In this document: positions 1 through 8,716 of the stretch, piece after piece
Position numbering within the stretch: position 1 is the stretch's first letter
How the letters are laid out: each line of letters opens with the position of its first letter
Assembly: GCA_944322565.1 (NCBI GenBank)
Contig: CALUPG010000001.1
Location: 247,248-311,247, forward strand
Length of the DNA: 64,000 nt
Source: an uncultured Bacteroidales bacterium
Lineage (GTDB): Bacteria > Bacteroidota > Bacteroidia > Bacteroidales > UBA932
Direction of reading: 5' to 3'
Program-made: the position numbers and the translations under genes
Notes under the pieces: generated by a model
Databases searched by the model: none
The model's input: the letters and a program-made list of their open reading frames with translations, nothing else
What the model was told of the DNA's origin: nothing

Positions 1-743
1 TGAAGGGACTGCACCTTGCCGACATCGGCGATATGCAGTCCTTTCATTTCTTTGCCATAAATCGGACAGGCGGCAGCCGCACGAATATAAAAATCCATTA
101 TCGGGAAACAGTCCCCGAATGCCCGGCCTTTTCCAGAAGCTTCCGACTCGGAGTTCATTCTGTCAATTTCAGAGAAAATGCCTGCCGACACATAATGTAT
201 TCCGGAGAAGGCAAGATGCCGGCACGACCTGACATCAAGCCCGGGAAACGGAGTGCGGACCTCGCCGGTGGAGACATTGGTCCAGCCGACAAGACGCATG
301 TCGTCATTGAACAGGAGGTATCTTGATGTCTTCCTGTCGCTTACAAGCAATGTGGCAAGAGCCTCCGGCCTGCTGTCGGCAACAAAGGCACCGAGGTCGG
401 CATCGGAGATTATATCCACATTGTGCACAAGGAATCCCCTCCCCGGCGTCTCCAGATATTTTCTTGCATGCATGAGGCCGCCTCCGGTGTCCCTCAGCAA
501 ATCCCTTTCGTCAGAGACAGACATTCTGACACCGAAATTATTCTCCGACTTCAGATAATCCTCTATCTTGTCGGCAAAATGATGCACATTAATCACAATG
601 TCATCAAACCCTGCCGAAATGAGCCTCCGGGCGACATGATACAGGAGCGGCTTCCCGCACAAAGGCACAAGAGCCTTCGGAAGGGTGTCCGTCAATGGCC
701 TGAGCCTCGTCCCGAGGCCTGCTGCAAAAATCATTGCCTTCAT
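1..743 (-). CDS. MurU-like sugar-1-phosphate nucleotidyltransferase (3' end cut by window)
   Basis: Reads leftward from ATG at 743 and stays open to the window edge (247 codons). The N-terminus carries the NTP-transferase signature: GLGTRLRPLT at residues 9-18, followed by LPKALVPLCGKPLL. A metal-binding Asp lies in HNVD, and the last visible residues (DVGKVQSL) resemble the usual C-terminal end, so little is missing. The family transfers NMP to sugar 1-phosphates. The gene starts 8 bp after the stop of a gene for an APH-type sugar kinase, which matches the AmgK-MurU pair of MurNAc recycling (MurNAc to MurNAc-1-P to UDP-MurNAc). The family call is firm. The MurU substrate is inferred from the neighbour; another hexose-1-phosphate is possible. 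Confidence 0.75.
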   Translation of the reverse strand, partial: MKAMIFAAGLGTRLRPLTDTLPKALVPLCGKPLLYHVARRLISAGFDDIVINVHHFADKIEDYLKSENNFGVRMSVSDERDLLRDTGGGLMHARKYLETPGRGFLVHNVDIISDADLGAFVADSRPEALATLLVSDRKTSRYLLFNDDMRLVGWTNVSTGEVRTPFPGLDVRSCRHLAFSGIHYVSAGIFSEIDRMNSESEASGKGRAFGDCFPIMDFYIRAAAACPIYGKEMKGLHIADVGKVQSL

Positions 744-751
744 TGTTCCAC

Positions 752-2212
752 TCAATAAGTCCTCGTGACATTCTGCTCGCGGTGCACGAGCCTGACTCTG
801 ACACCGAATTCCTGCGCCAGATGTCGGGCAGTCCTCTCGGCACAATATACTGAGCGGTGCTGTCCGCCTGTGCAGCCGAAAGAAATCATCATATGCGTAA
901 AGCCTCTGTCAAGGAACCGCCGGAGATGTGCGTCAGCCAGGCTGAACACAGATTCCAAAAAATGCGGCATTTCCGGCTTGTCAATGAAAAAATCCTCCAC
1001 TTCACGGTCCATTCCGGTGAACTTGCGGTAATATTCGTATTTTCCGGGATTAGGCAGCGCACGGCAGTCAAAGACATAGCCGCCTCCATTGCCAGAAGGG
1101 TCTTCCGGCAATCCTTTCCTGAAAGAGAAACTTGTGACAAGTACCTCCAGACCGGTTTCAGAAGACAGGCCTGGCCCACGCAGTCCCGAGAGTGATGCCG
1201 GGAAGGCATCCGCAGACAATCCGGCCTGGGGAAGCCCCGCAACTGATTCGAGTACAGACCGGAGATATCCGCATTCTTCAGGCACGCAGCCAAGTACAGA
1301 CCTTAGATTGGCTACGGCATACGGAATGCTTTCCAGAAAATGCGGTTTTCTTTCAAACTTTCCCCTGAACCCGTATGCCCCGAGCACCTGCAGAGTCCTC
1401 AGCAGCACGAACATCCCCAGTCTTTTACTGAAAGCCCTTTCATCCACATGGACATATTTTCCAAGGGCTTCCATATAGGCTTCTACAAGGCTGCGGCGGA
1501 ATTCATCCTGATAGCCCGCCCTTGCCTGCCACACGAACGATGCCACGTCATAATAGACCGGTCCGTACATTCCGCCTTGAAAATCAATAAAATACGGCAT
1601 TCCATCCTTAAGCATCACATTCCTTGCCTGAAAATCCCTGTACATGAAGGCCGACTGATTTTCGGAAAGCAGTTCCGTGGCAAGGCGTGAAAAATCATCT
1701 TCAAGCCTCACTTCATTGAAACTGACTCCCGTCGTCTTCAGAAAACAGTATTTGAAATAGTTCAGGTCAGCTGTCACAAGCCTTCGTCCGAACTCCGGTT
1801 CAGGCCAGCAGACATTGAAGTCCAGACCCTCAGCCCCAAGGAACTGGATGTCCGGCAACTGTGAAATGACTTTGGTCAGAAGAGCCTTCTCCTTCTCCGA
1901 ATATTCCCCCGTTTCCCGTCCTGACGCGACTGCATCATAAAGAGACTCTCTCCCGAGGTCTTCCTGAAGATAAGCCATGCCGTTGTCACTGACGGCAAAG
2001 ACTTCGGGGACATTGACTCCCTTGCTGCGGAAATGTTCTGAAAGCACCACGAAAGCCCTGTTCTCACTGGCTTCAGTGCCTTCCGCACCAATCAGGGAAC
2101 AGCCCCCGCCTGTCAGCCGCCAATATTTCCTGTTGCTTCCTGAAGCCGACAGAAGGGCTGTTTCTTCCGGCCTGCAGCCGGTGAATTTTTCAAAAAGGTT
2201 CTCAATTTCCAT
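752..2212 (-). CDS. AmgK-like aminoglycoside-phosphotransferase-fold sugar kinase fused to a RapZ C-terminal domain
   Basis: A 486-residue two-domain protein. Residues 1 to about 310 are an APH/choline-kinase-fold kinase with a Brenner-type catalytic loop YRDFQARN (D193) and a metal-binding IDFQGG (D210), as in AmgK, the anomeric MurNAc/GlcNAc kinase. Residues about 355-486 match the RapZ (YvcJ) C-terminal domain: FDCRALPNPG at 381-390 and the hallmark GCTGGQHRSV at 446-455. The RapZ N-terminal P-loop ATPase is absent. In enterobacteria this RapZ domain binds glucosamine-6-phosphate and small RNAs, so a regulatory or amino-sugar-sensing role is plausible but inferred. It is followed by the MurU-like gene and has a -7 promoter at 2253-2260. 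The start is ATG at 2212. Confidence 0.8.
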   Translation of the reverse strand: MEIENLFEKFTGCRPEETALLSASGSNRKYWRLTGGGCSLIGAEGTEASENRAFVVLSEHFRSKGVNVPEVFAVSDNGMAYLQEDLGRESLYDAVASGRETGEYSEKEKALLTKVISQLPDIQFLGAEGLDFNVCWPEPEFGRRLVTADLNYFKYCFLKTTGVSFNEVRLEDDFSRLATELLSENQSAFMYRDFQARNVMLKDGMPYFIDFQGGMYGPVYYDVASFVWQARAGYQDEFRRSLVEAYMEALGKYVHVDERAFSKRLGMFVLLRTLQVLGAYGFRGKFERKPHFLESIPYAVANLRSVLGCVPEECGYLRSVLESVAGLPQAGLSADAFPASLSGLRGPGLSSETGLEVLVTSFSFRKGLPEDPSGNGGGYVFDCRALPNPGKYEYYRKFTGMDREVEDFFIDKPEMPHFLESVFSLADAHLRRFLDRGFTHMMISFGCTGGQHRSVYCAERTARHLAQEFGVRVRLVHREQNVTRTY

Positions 2213-2252
2213 CAGACACTGTTGAATGACAAATATTATGTTGAACGGATGA

Positions 2253-2260
2253 CAAAATTA
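2253..2260 (-). promoter_or_regulatory. -7 promoter element (TAATTTTG) for the kinase-RapZ/MurU-like operon
   Basis: On the minus strand this matches the Bacteroidetes consensus TAnnTTTG and lies about 40 bases before the ATG at 2212. It is back to back with the pncB promoter. I see no clear -33 TTTG at 19-21 bp. Confidence 0.5.
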
Positions 2261-2272
2261 CAAAGAAAAGAG

Positions 2273-2280
2273 TACATTTG
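2273..2280 (+). promoter_or_regulatory. -7 promoter element (TACATTTG) for pncB-pncA
   Basis: Exact match to TAnnTTTG, about 45 bases before the pncB ATG at 2326. It overlaps the upstream in-frame TTG at 2278, which argues against that codon as a start. Confidence 0.6.
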
Positions 2281-2325
2281 CACAATTATGACTTGGTCAT
2301 ACCATTAATATACTTCGGGATACCT

Positions 2326-3813
2326 ATGATGAATACGGCTTATTGCTCGGACAAGTACCAGTACACGATGGGAAAGTCATTCTATGACTGCGGCATGAAG
2401 GACAAGACCGCAATTTTCAACATGTTCTACCGCAAGGCTCCGGAAAACAACAACTGGGCTGTCGTCAGCGGCGTGGATGAAGTGATTGAAATGGTCGGAA
2501 ATCTCGGAAAAATGCCTGAAGATTTCTATGAAAAATTCCTTCCCGGTCCTGAATATTCCGAATTCAGGAAATACCTTTCTGCAATGAAATTCACTGGGAA
2601 CATATACGCAATGAGGGAAGGAGAAATAGTATTCCCGTCCCAGCCCGTCATCATTGTAGAAGGTCCGATGATTGAAGCACAGGTACTCGAGACTCCCATT
2701 CTCTGCATAATGAACCACCAGATGGCAGTGGCCACAAAGGCTTCAAGAGTCTGCCGTGCCACCAACCGCCCCGTCAGCGAGTTCGGTTCCAGGCGGGCCC
2801 ACGGGCCATGGGCGGCGACCTACGGGGCAAAGGCCGCCATCATAGCGGGATGCAGCAGCACTTCAAACATCCTCACCGGCGTAATGTACGACTACGGCTC
2901 CACCGGCACCATGGCACACAGCTATGTGACATCCTTCGGATGCTCAGTCGAAGGGGAATACCACGCATTCGACTCATACATAAAGTCACACCGGGGGGAA
3001 CCGCTCATAATGCTCATCGACACATACGATTCGCTGCGCTGCGGCATACTGAATGCCATGCGTGCCTTCAAGGCCAACGGCATAGACGACTTATATCCCT
3101 CAGGCTACGGAATCCGCCTTGACAGCGGAGACCTTGCATACCTGTCCTGCGAATGCCGTAGAATCCTTGACGAAAACGGCTTCCGCAACTGCCGGATTTT
3201 CGCGACCAATTCCCTTGACGAATACCTCATCTCAGACCTTGAGAGACAGGGAGCCTGCATAGACTCATACGGGGTCGGGGACGCGATTGCAACCAGCAAG
3301 GCCAACCCGTGCTTCGGCAATGTGTACAAGCTCGTGCAGATAGACGACCAGCCTGTCCTCAAGCGCTCCGAAGACAAGGCCAAGCTCATCAACCCGGGAT
3401 TCCAGATTACATACAGAATCACGAGGAACGACCCAGACAAAGGGGAAATATTCAAGGCCGACGTCACCTGCCTCAGGGGAGATGAACTTTCCTCAAAGAT
3501 AGAAAACGGTGAGACATTCACCATCTACGACGAGAATGACAGATACAAGTTCAAGACTTTCGAAGCCGGGGACTACACATCCAAGCCACTGCAGCACAAG
3601 GTAATCAGCAATGGGGAAAGATGTGTCTCCGTACACACCCTCGCCGAGAAGAAAGCCTACTACGACAATACGCTCAGGCACTTCAGTCCAAGCGAGAAAC
3701 GGCTCATCAACCCTCATTACTACAAGGTTGACATCTCCGATTCTCTTTACGACCTCAAGATGGACATAATCAACCGGCTCACAAAAGAAATTAACGATTT
3801 CAATCTCAAATGA
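2326..3813 (+). CDS. pncB: Nicotinate phosphoribosyltransferase
   Basis: About 495 residues. It converts nicotinate and PRPP (with ATP) to nicotinate mononucleotide in the Preiss-Handler NAD salvage pathway. Family features are the N-terminal TAYCSDKYQYTMG stretch, SEFGSRRAHGP, the GTMAHSYV loop containing the conserved histidine, and the IRLDSGDL phosphate-binding segment. The frame is open upstream to a TTG at 2278, but that codon lies inside the -7 promoter element. The ATG pair at 2326/2329 begins the conserved N-terminus, so I use 2326. The stop overlaps the start of the nicotinamidase gene (ATGA), so the two salvage steps are probably translationally coupled. Confidence 0.93.
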   Translation: MMNTAYCSDKYQYTMGKSFYDCGMKDKTAIFNMFYRKAPENNNWAVVSGVDEVIEMVGNLGKMPEDFYEKFLPGPEYSEFRKYLSAMKFTGNIYAMREGEIVFPSQPVIIVEGPMIEAQVLETPILCIMNHQMAVATKASRVCRATNRPVSEFGSRRAHGPWAATYGAKAAIIAGCSSTSNILTGVMYDYGSTGTMAHSYVTSFGCSVEGEYHAFDSYIKSHRGEPLIMLIDTYDSLRCGILNAMRAFKANGIDDLYPSGYGIRLDSGDLAYLSCECRRILDENGFRNCRIFATNSLDEYLISDLERQGACIDSYGVGDAIATSKANPCFGNVYKLVQIDDQPVLKRSEDKAKLINPGFQITYRITRNDPDKGEIFKADVTCLRGDELSSKIENGETFTIYDENDRYKFKTFEAGDYTSKPLQHKVISNGERCVSVHTLAEKKAYYDNTLRHFSPSEKRLINPHYYKVDISDSLYDLKMDIINRLTKEINDFNLK

Positions 3814-4406
3814 TGAAAAATTCAGCACTGGTAGTCGTCGACATGCTCTATGACTTCATCGACGGGTCTATGGCATGCAAAAATTCAGAAAATGCAGTCA
3901 ATGAGGCAGTCAAAGCAATTGACAGGCTCACGGAAAGTCAGGAGGGGGACTCCGGGGAAGAAATCCTGGACACTTTCCCCATTCTCTTTGTCTGCGACCA
4001 TCACCCTGCCGACCACAGTTCATTCAAGGAATTCGGAGGCATCTGGCCCGCTCACTGCGTACAGGGCACTCACGGGGGTGACATCCATGAGAGCCTTAGT
4101 CCGTATGCCGGGGAAGAGCTGACTTTCTACAAAGGATGCGACCCTGCAGTGGAGCAGTATTCAGGCTTTGAAGCCATGAACAACGCCGGCCAGTCACTCG
4201 GAGAAATACTCTCTCTTCTGGACACTACAGATGTCTATGTCTGCGGAATCGCAACCGAATACTGCGTCCGCGCCACCTGCGAGGACATCCTCCGGGCCGG
4301 CATGAAAGTGCATCTGCTCTCCCCCGCCCTCGCCTGGGTCGATGACGAAGGCCACAAGAAAGCGCTGAAGGAAATGGCCGAGGAAGGTATTTCGGTGGAA
4401 AAATAA
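3810..4406 (+). CDS. pncA: Nicotinamidase (isochorismatase-like hydrolase)
   Basis: 198 residues. It hydrolyses nicotinamide to nicotinate, the substrate of the preceding enzyme. The cysteine-hydrolase triad is visible as D11 (VVVDMLYDF), K108 (FYKGCDP) and C152 (GIATEYCVRAT). The metal site fits D63, H65 and H69 in CDHHPADHSSF, and WPAHCVQGT is the conserved oxyanion segment. It starts at ATG 3810, overlapping the pncB stop by four bases. An ATG at 3813 is the alternative start. About 360 bp of non-coding DNA with a repeat element follows. Confidence 0.93.
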   Translation: MMKNSALVVVDMLYDFIDGSMACKNSENAVNEAVKAIDRLTESQEGDSGEEILDTFPILFVCDHHPADHSSFKEFGGIWPAHCVQGTHGGDIHESLSPYAGEELTFYKGCDPAVEQYSGFEAMNNAGQSLGEILSLLDTTDVYVCGIATEYCVRATCEDILRAGMKVHLLSPALAWVDDEGHKKALKEMAEEGISVEK

Positions 4407-4520
4407 TTTCCGAAGCGCATATGGTTCTCCGATAGAAACCGTCATGCCGGACAGCATCAGGCGAAAGGCCTCCTGTAATACAAATGTCCGGGAAGAGTCT
4501 TGTCGGCACGGTCATTCTGC

Positions 4521-4670
4521 AGCGCGGCCGGTGGAGCCCCCAAATGCTGTCCACCGGCCGCGGTTTTGCACGGTTTTCGCGCCCGACGGCATTTTCAAAA
4601 TACCACCGGCCACACTTTAGCAGGAAAATCGCGTCCGGTGGATGCCATTTCACATATCCACCGGCCGCGA
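4521..4670 (-). repeat. Diverged, inverted copy of the RAYT-associated palindromic element
   Basis: Lies in the 360-bp gap between pncA and the porin gene. It has two strong hairpins. Arms 4523-4535 and 4550-4562 form a perfect 13-bp stem with a 14-nt loop. Arms 4630-4642 and 4657-4669 form a 13-bp stem with one mismatch, also with a 14-nt loop. Read on the minus strand, the first loop (TATGTGAAATGGCA) clearly resembles the loop of the four copies near 61.2-63.7 kb (TATATAAAATGGCT), and the order of hairpins is the same. A partial third hairpin lies between. I see nothing else in 4407-4520. Confidence 0.8.
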
Positions 4671-4726
4671 CAGAACACGACATTTTAACCTTTGCCGTCC
4701 TGAATGCCGTCCTGAAATCCATGGAT

Positions 4727-4757
4727 TTTGAAAATTAAGAATTTGTATCTACCTTTG
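4727..4757 (+). promoter_or_regulatory. Complete -33/-7 promoter of the porin gene
   Basis: TTTG at 4727-4730, a 19-bp spacer, then TACCTTTG at 4750-4757. This fits the Bacteroidetes -33/-7 consensus fully. The ATG used for the porin is at 4767, so the 5' leader would be only a few nucleotides long. Confidence 0.65.
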
Positions 4758-4766
4758 TCGGTTCTT

Positions 4767-7559
4767 ATGAGAAGCGTTATATCCAAAATATGGATTCCGG
4801 CCGTACTTGTGGGAATGGCTGCGGTCCAGTCTTTCGGGATAGACGCCGGGAGAGCGGCCGGTTCTTCCGGATATTCTCATTTTCGCGACAGCATATCAGA
4901 AACAGTGGCAGATTCCCTCTCCATGGACTCTGCTGGGATAGATTCCATTGCCAGAAACTCCGCTGCCGCTGACTCCGCTGCTACTGACTCCGCTGCCACT
5001 GACTCAACAATTCTTGAGCTGATTCCGCAGCTGACTGCCAGGGACACAATCTTTGCCCCGGACTCGCTCAGGGATACGGACCCGCTCCGATACAGATATT
5101 TTGTCGAACTCAAGGATTCGCTCACGAGGCTCAGCACCCGCGATTCGCTCAGGGCAGCAGGAGACTCGCTTGAGCTGCACAGGCTGGATTCACTCATTTT
5201 CAAGGACTCATCCGAAACTGCATACAGGGACTCCATAGCATGGTTCAATTCCCTGTCCAGAAGAGAGAGAAAGAAGTATCTTGCAGAGCTTGAGCTTCCG
5301 AAGCTGATGGCAAGGGCCGACAGCATACTTAATGCAAAGGACAGCATCAGGGCACGCAGGGACAGCATCATTGCGGCCACTCCGAGGATTCTGGAGACTT
5401 ATGCCGTGCCGGACTCCATGCAGTACAAGAGACTGATAATGTGGACGCATGACAGATATTTCAACAATGTCAGCCTGCAGCCGCAGGACACTTCATACAA
5501 TTACCATTTCAACGACTATCCGTTCATGAAGACGGATGTCAATGCGACATATCTGGGAGTCATCGGCTCTCCTGCCGAGACCTACAATTTCTTCAGGAGA
5601 GAAGACGAGGAGAACGCGATATTCTACACGCCGTACAGGACATACAACTATTCCCCGGAAAATCTTCCGATGTTCAACACCAAGACACCGTACACTGAGC
5701 TGGCCTACTGGGGGACATTGTTTGCCAATTCGGAAAAGGAAGAGACTAACATAAAGATACTCACGACCCAGAATATCCTGCCGGAACTGAACCTTACTCT
5801 GGAATACCACAGGTTCGGCTCCAACGGAATGCTCCAGAACGAGGACACCGACAACAGGACATTCGTGGCCTCGACCAATTATCTCGGCAAGAGATACCTG
5901 ATGCATGCCGGATATATCTACAATAAGGTTGAGAGAGGCGAAAACGGAGGAATAGTGGACAACATGTGGATCAGGGACACGACTGTGGATGCCAGGGAAA
6001 TCAATGTCCACCTGACTGATGCGAGAAACAAGATCAAGAAGAACACCATCTTCCTTGACCAGTCATACAGGATTCCGTTTGACTTCATATATAACATAGG
6101 CAAAGGCAAGAGAAAAGAAAGAAAGGCTCAGCAGGCAAGAAGAGACAGCATATTTGCCACAGGAGACAGCACGGCCATAGCCAATCTTCTGAAAGAAGAA
6201 GCAGACAGGGCTGCTGCAGAGGAACAGGCAAAGGCCGCAGCAGCCGATTCGATAGACAACTCACTGACTACCGCCTTCATAGGTCACAGTTCAGAATATT
6301 CAGCGTTTACCAAATACTACACAGACGAAATAGGAGCCTCGGACGAGACAGGAAGGAACTTCTATGACAACCGCTTCTACATGAACCCGACTTCTTCGGC
6401 AGACTCTATGCGTGTAATGAAGTTTGAAAACAGAATCTACCTGCGGCTGCAGCCATGGTCCGACCAGGGGATAGTGTCGAAGCTTGATGTGGGTCTCGGA
6501 GACAAACTGCTTAACTATTACGACATTACTGCTACCAATGATTTCCTGAAGAAAGGGAAAAACATAGTAAGGAATTCACTGTACCTGTACGCCGGAGCGC
6601 AGGGCCAGTACAAGAAATACCTGAATTGGGACGCAATGGGAAGATACACCTTCCTCGGTGCGGAAATCAATGACTTTCTTGTAAGCGCGAATGCATCCGT
6701 CAATTTCTATCCGTTCAGGCGGGACAGGAACAGCCCTCTTTCCCTGAAAGCCCATTTCGAGACCTCACTCCGTGAGCCTGACTATTACCAGGAGCACATG
6801 CACACCAACCATCACTGGTGGGACAATGACTTCGGAAAGATTTCTGTCACAAAAGTACAGGCCGGCATCGACATACCGAGATGGAAGTTCAATGCCGGAT
6901 TCGGTTATTCTCTGCTGAGCAACAACATATACTATGACAACATGGGCATTGCAAGACAGAATGGCACACCTATGAGCGTGATGACAGTCCATGCAATGAA
7001 GAATTTCAGGCTATGGAAGCTGCATTTTGACAATATGGCACTCTTCCAGATGTCTTCCAACCAGAATGTACTGCCTCTGCCCATGCTGGCACTCAATTTG
7101 AGATATTATTTACAGTTTGATGTAGTCAAGAAAGTGATGCAGATGCAGATAGGTGCAAATGCTACCTTCACGACAAAGTGGCATGCCCCAGCCTACAGTC
7201 CGGATACAGGTCTTTTCCACAACCAGAATGACGAACTGTACGGCAACAGCCCATACATTGATGTTTTCGTCAATATCCAGTGGAAGCGGGCGTGCATTTT
7301 CGTGAAAGCCGTGAATCTCGGAATGGGATGGCCGGACAATGCCGTTGATTATTTCAGCGCAGACGGTTACATAAGACCCCAGAGAGCCATCAAGTTCGGG
7401 ATATTCTGGCCTTTCTATGTACAGTCAAAGAAGAATTCAAGCGTAGGGGGATCGACAACGTCGGGTGACGGAGGGCGGTCCAATGCCGGAACCGGCGTAG
7501 GCGGATTCGGCAGATTCGGGGGTGGCGGAATGACAACGGCAACCCGGACCGTGCGCTAA
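4767..7559 (+). CDS. Putative outer-membrane porin (Porin_10-type, Bacteroidetes)
   Basis: About 930 residues from ATG 4767. An in-frame TTG at 4728 lies inside the promoter and is rejected. Residues 1 to about 23 form a signal peptide (MRSVISKIWIPAVLVGMAAV). A low-complexity stretch of Ser/Asp/Ala repeats and a charged helical region with repeated RDS/KDS motifs follow. From about residue 220 the protein is rich in Tyr, Asn and alternating hydrophobic segments typical of an outer-membrane beta-barrel (for example NYHFNDYPFMKTDVNATYLG). The C-terminus is Gly/Ser-rich. The layout matches the putative porin family widespread in Bacteroidetes. Transport substrate is unknown. It is followed after 11 bp by the transglycosylase gene, probably in one operon. 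Confidence 0.75.
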   Translation: MRSVISKIWIPAVLVGMAAVQSFGIDAGRAAGSSGYSHFRDSISETVADSLSMDSAGIDSIARNSAAADSAATDSAATDSTILELIPQLTARDTIFAPDSLRDTDPLRYRYFVELKDSLTRLSTRDSLRAAGDSLELHRLDSLIFKDSSETAYRDSIAWFNSLSRRERKKYLAELELPKLMARADSILNAKDSIRARRDSIIAATPRILETYAVPDSMQYKRLIMWTHDRYFNNVSLQPQDTSYNYHFNDYPFMKTDVNATYLGVIGSPAETYNFFRREDEENAIFYTPYRTYNYSPENLPMFNTKTPYTELAYWGTLFANSEKEETNIKILTTQNILPELNLTLEYHRFGSNGMLQNEDTDNRTFVASTNYLGKRYLMHAGYIYNKVERGENGGIVDNMWIRDTTVDAREINVHLTDARNKIKKNTIFLDQSYRIPFDFIYNIGKGKRKERKAQQARRDSIFATGDSTAIANLLKEEADRAAAEEQAKAAAADSIDNSLTTAFIGHSSEYSAFTKYYTDEIGASDETGRNFYDNRFYMNPTSSADSMRVMKFENRIYLRLQPWSDQGIVSKLDVGLGDKLLNYYDITATNDFLKKGKNIVRNSLYLYAGAQGQYKKYLNWDAMGRYTFLGAEINDFLVSANASVNFYPFRRDRNSPLSLKAHFETSLREPDYYQEHMHTNHHWWDNDFGKISVTKVQAGIDIPRWKFNAGFGYSLLSNNIYYDNMGIARQNGTPMSVMTVHAMKNFRLWKLHFDNMALFQMSSNQNVLPLPMLALNLRYYLQFDVVKKVMQMQIGANATFTTKWHAPAYSPDTGLFHNQNDELYGNSPYIDVFVNIQWKRACIFVKAVNLGMGWPDNAVDYFSADGYIRPQRAIKFGIFWPFYVQSKKNSSVGGSTTSGDGGRSNAGTGVGGFGRFGGGGMTTATRTVR

Positions 7560-7570
7560 AACAAAATATT

Positions 7571-8686
7571 ATGGTTAGTTTAAATTGCAAGAAAAAGGTC
7601 AGAAATGAAAAGGTCAGCAAGACCGCAGATGCAAAAAAGAATGTGGTATTGAAATATATCACTGCTACAATGGCAATATTCTGCATTGCCACATTCCAGC
7701 AGCGCGCCATCGTTATGGATGCACTGGACTCAATTGACACATTTTCAGGTGATTCCATTCGATGCGCAATTGCACTTGAAGATGACATGTACTCAAAGAG
7801 CCTTGAAACAGGTATGTCTTACGAAGTGCTCAGGGAATTCGCGAAAGCAGACAACTGCAGAATGACAATTGTCCCGGCCCGGGGAAATGCCGAAGATTAC
7901 CTGGACTCACTCCGGACAGGAAGCATCGACATGGTAGTACTCCCGTATAAGGACACTTCCATCTCAGGAATATCATTTTCAAGAGAGTATGACGGGAAAG
8001 TATGGGCACTGAAATCGGGGAAGCTGTCCCACATCAGGGAAATCAACCTATGGCTCAGCCATTTCTCAAGTTCGGAAGAATATGACAGGCTTGAATCAAG
8101 GTTCAGCAGATACTACAATCCTCATACAAAGGCAGAAAAAGGGATGCGCACCGGCACAATAAGCCCATACGATTCCCTCATAAAGAAATATGCATCAAAC
8201 ATGGGTTGGGACTGGAGAATGCTTGCGGCAGTCATCTACCAGGAATCGCGATTTTCAATCAATTCGTTCTCATCAAGAGGAGCCGCAGGCCTCATGCAGG
8301 TGATGCCGTCAACGGCTGAACACTATGAAGTGTCTGACCTCCTTGATCCTGAGCAGAACATAATGGCAGGGACCTCGCACCTTGCCAGGCTGCAGAGAAT
8401 GTTCAGGAATTCTGGCATAAGCCAGGAGGAACAGATAAAATTCGTACTTGCCGCCTACAATGCAGGAGAAGGCAGAATCGCAGACTGCAGGACATTTGCC
8501 AAAGCCCTCAGCCTTGACGACACCAGATGGGACGAGATAGTAAAGGCCATCCCGGAGATGAGCAATCCCGAGACTGTCATGGAGCACGGGCTCAAATTCG
8601 GCAAATTCAACGGGAAAGAGACAGTCAGCTATGTCGACAGTGTCTTGAGCCATTATGAGGCTTTCTGCACGATATGTCCTGCATAG
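7571..8686 (+). CDS. MltF-like membrane-bound lytic transglycosylase
   Basis: 371 residues. The N-terminus is basic with one hydrophobic segment (about 27-42). A periplasmic solute-binding-protein-like domain follows (about 62-185). The C-terminal SLT domain has catalytic E225 in VIYQESRF, GLMQVMP at 240-246 and AAYNAGEG at 294-301. This two-domain order is that of MltF, which cleaves peptidoglycan glycan strands to give 1,6-anhydroMurNAc ends. It is shorter than E. coli MltF (about 500 residues) because the binding domain is reduced. It lies 11 bp after the porin gene. Anhydro-muropeptides it releases would feed the amino-sugar recycling genes at 1-2212, an inference. Confidence 0.85.
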   Translation: MVSLNCKKKVRNEKVSKTADAKKNVVLKYITATMAIFCIATFQQRAIVMDALDSIDTFSGDSIRCAIALEDDMYSKSLETGMSYEVLREFAKADNCRMTIVPARGNAEDYLDSLRTGSIDMVVLPYKDTSISGISFSREYDGKVWALKSGKLSHIREINLWLSHFSSSEEYDRLESRFSRYYNPHTKAEKGMRTGTISPYDSLIKKYASNMGWDWRMLAAVIYQESRFSINSFSSRGAAGLMQVMPSTAEHYEVSDLLDPEQNIMAGTSHLARLQRMFRNSGISQEEQIKFVLAAYNAGEGRIADCRTFAKALSLDDTRWDEIVKAIPEMSNPETVMEHGLKFGKFNGKETVSYVDSVLSHYEAFCTICPA

Positions 8687-8716
8687 CCAGGTCCGAAAAT
8701 ATTGAAGTGACGGCGA

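Noticed and set aside
33..758. Plus-strand open frames of 97-111 codons at the left edge
   Set aside because: They are antisense to the MurU-like nucleotidyltransferase, whose minus-strand translation shows clear family motifs.
2278..2325. TTG at 2278 as the start of pncB
   Set aside because: It lies inside the TACATTTG promoter element. The conserved N-terminus begins at the ATG pair at 2326.
8687..8716. Terminator between the transglycosylase and the permease gene
   Set aside because: No stem-loop is visible in the 30-bp convergent gap.
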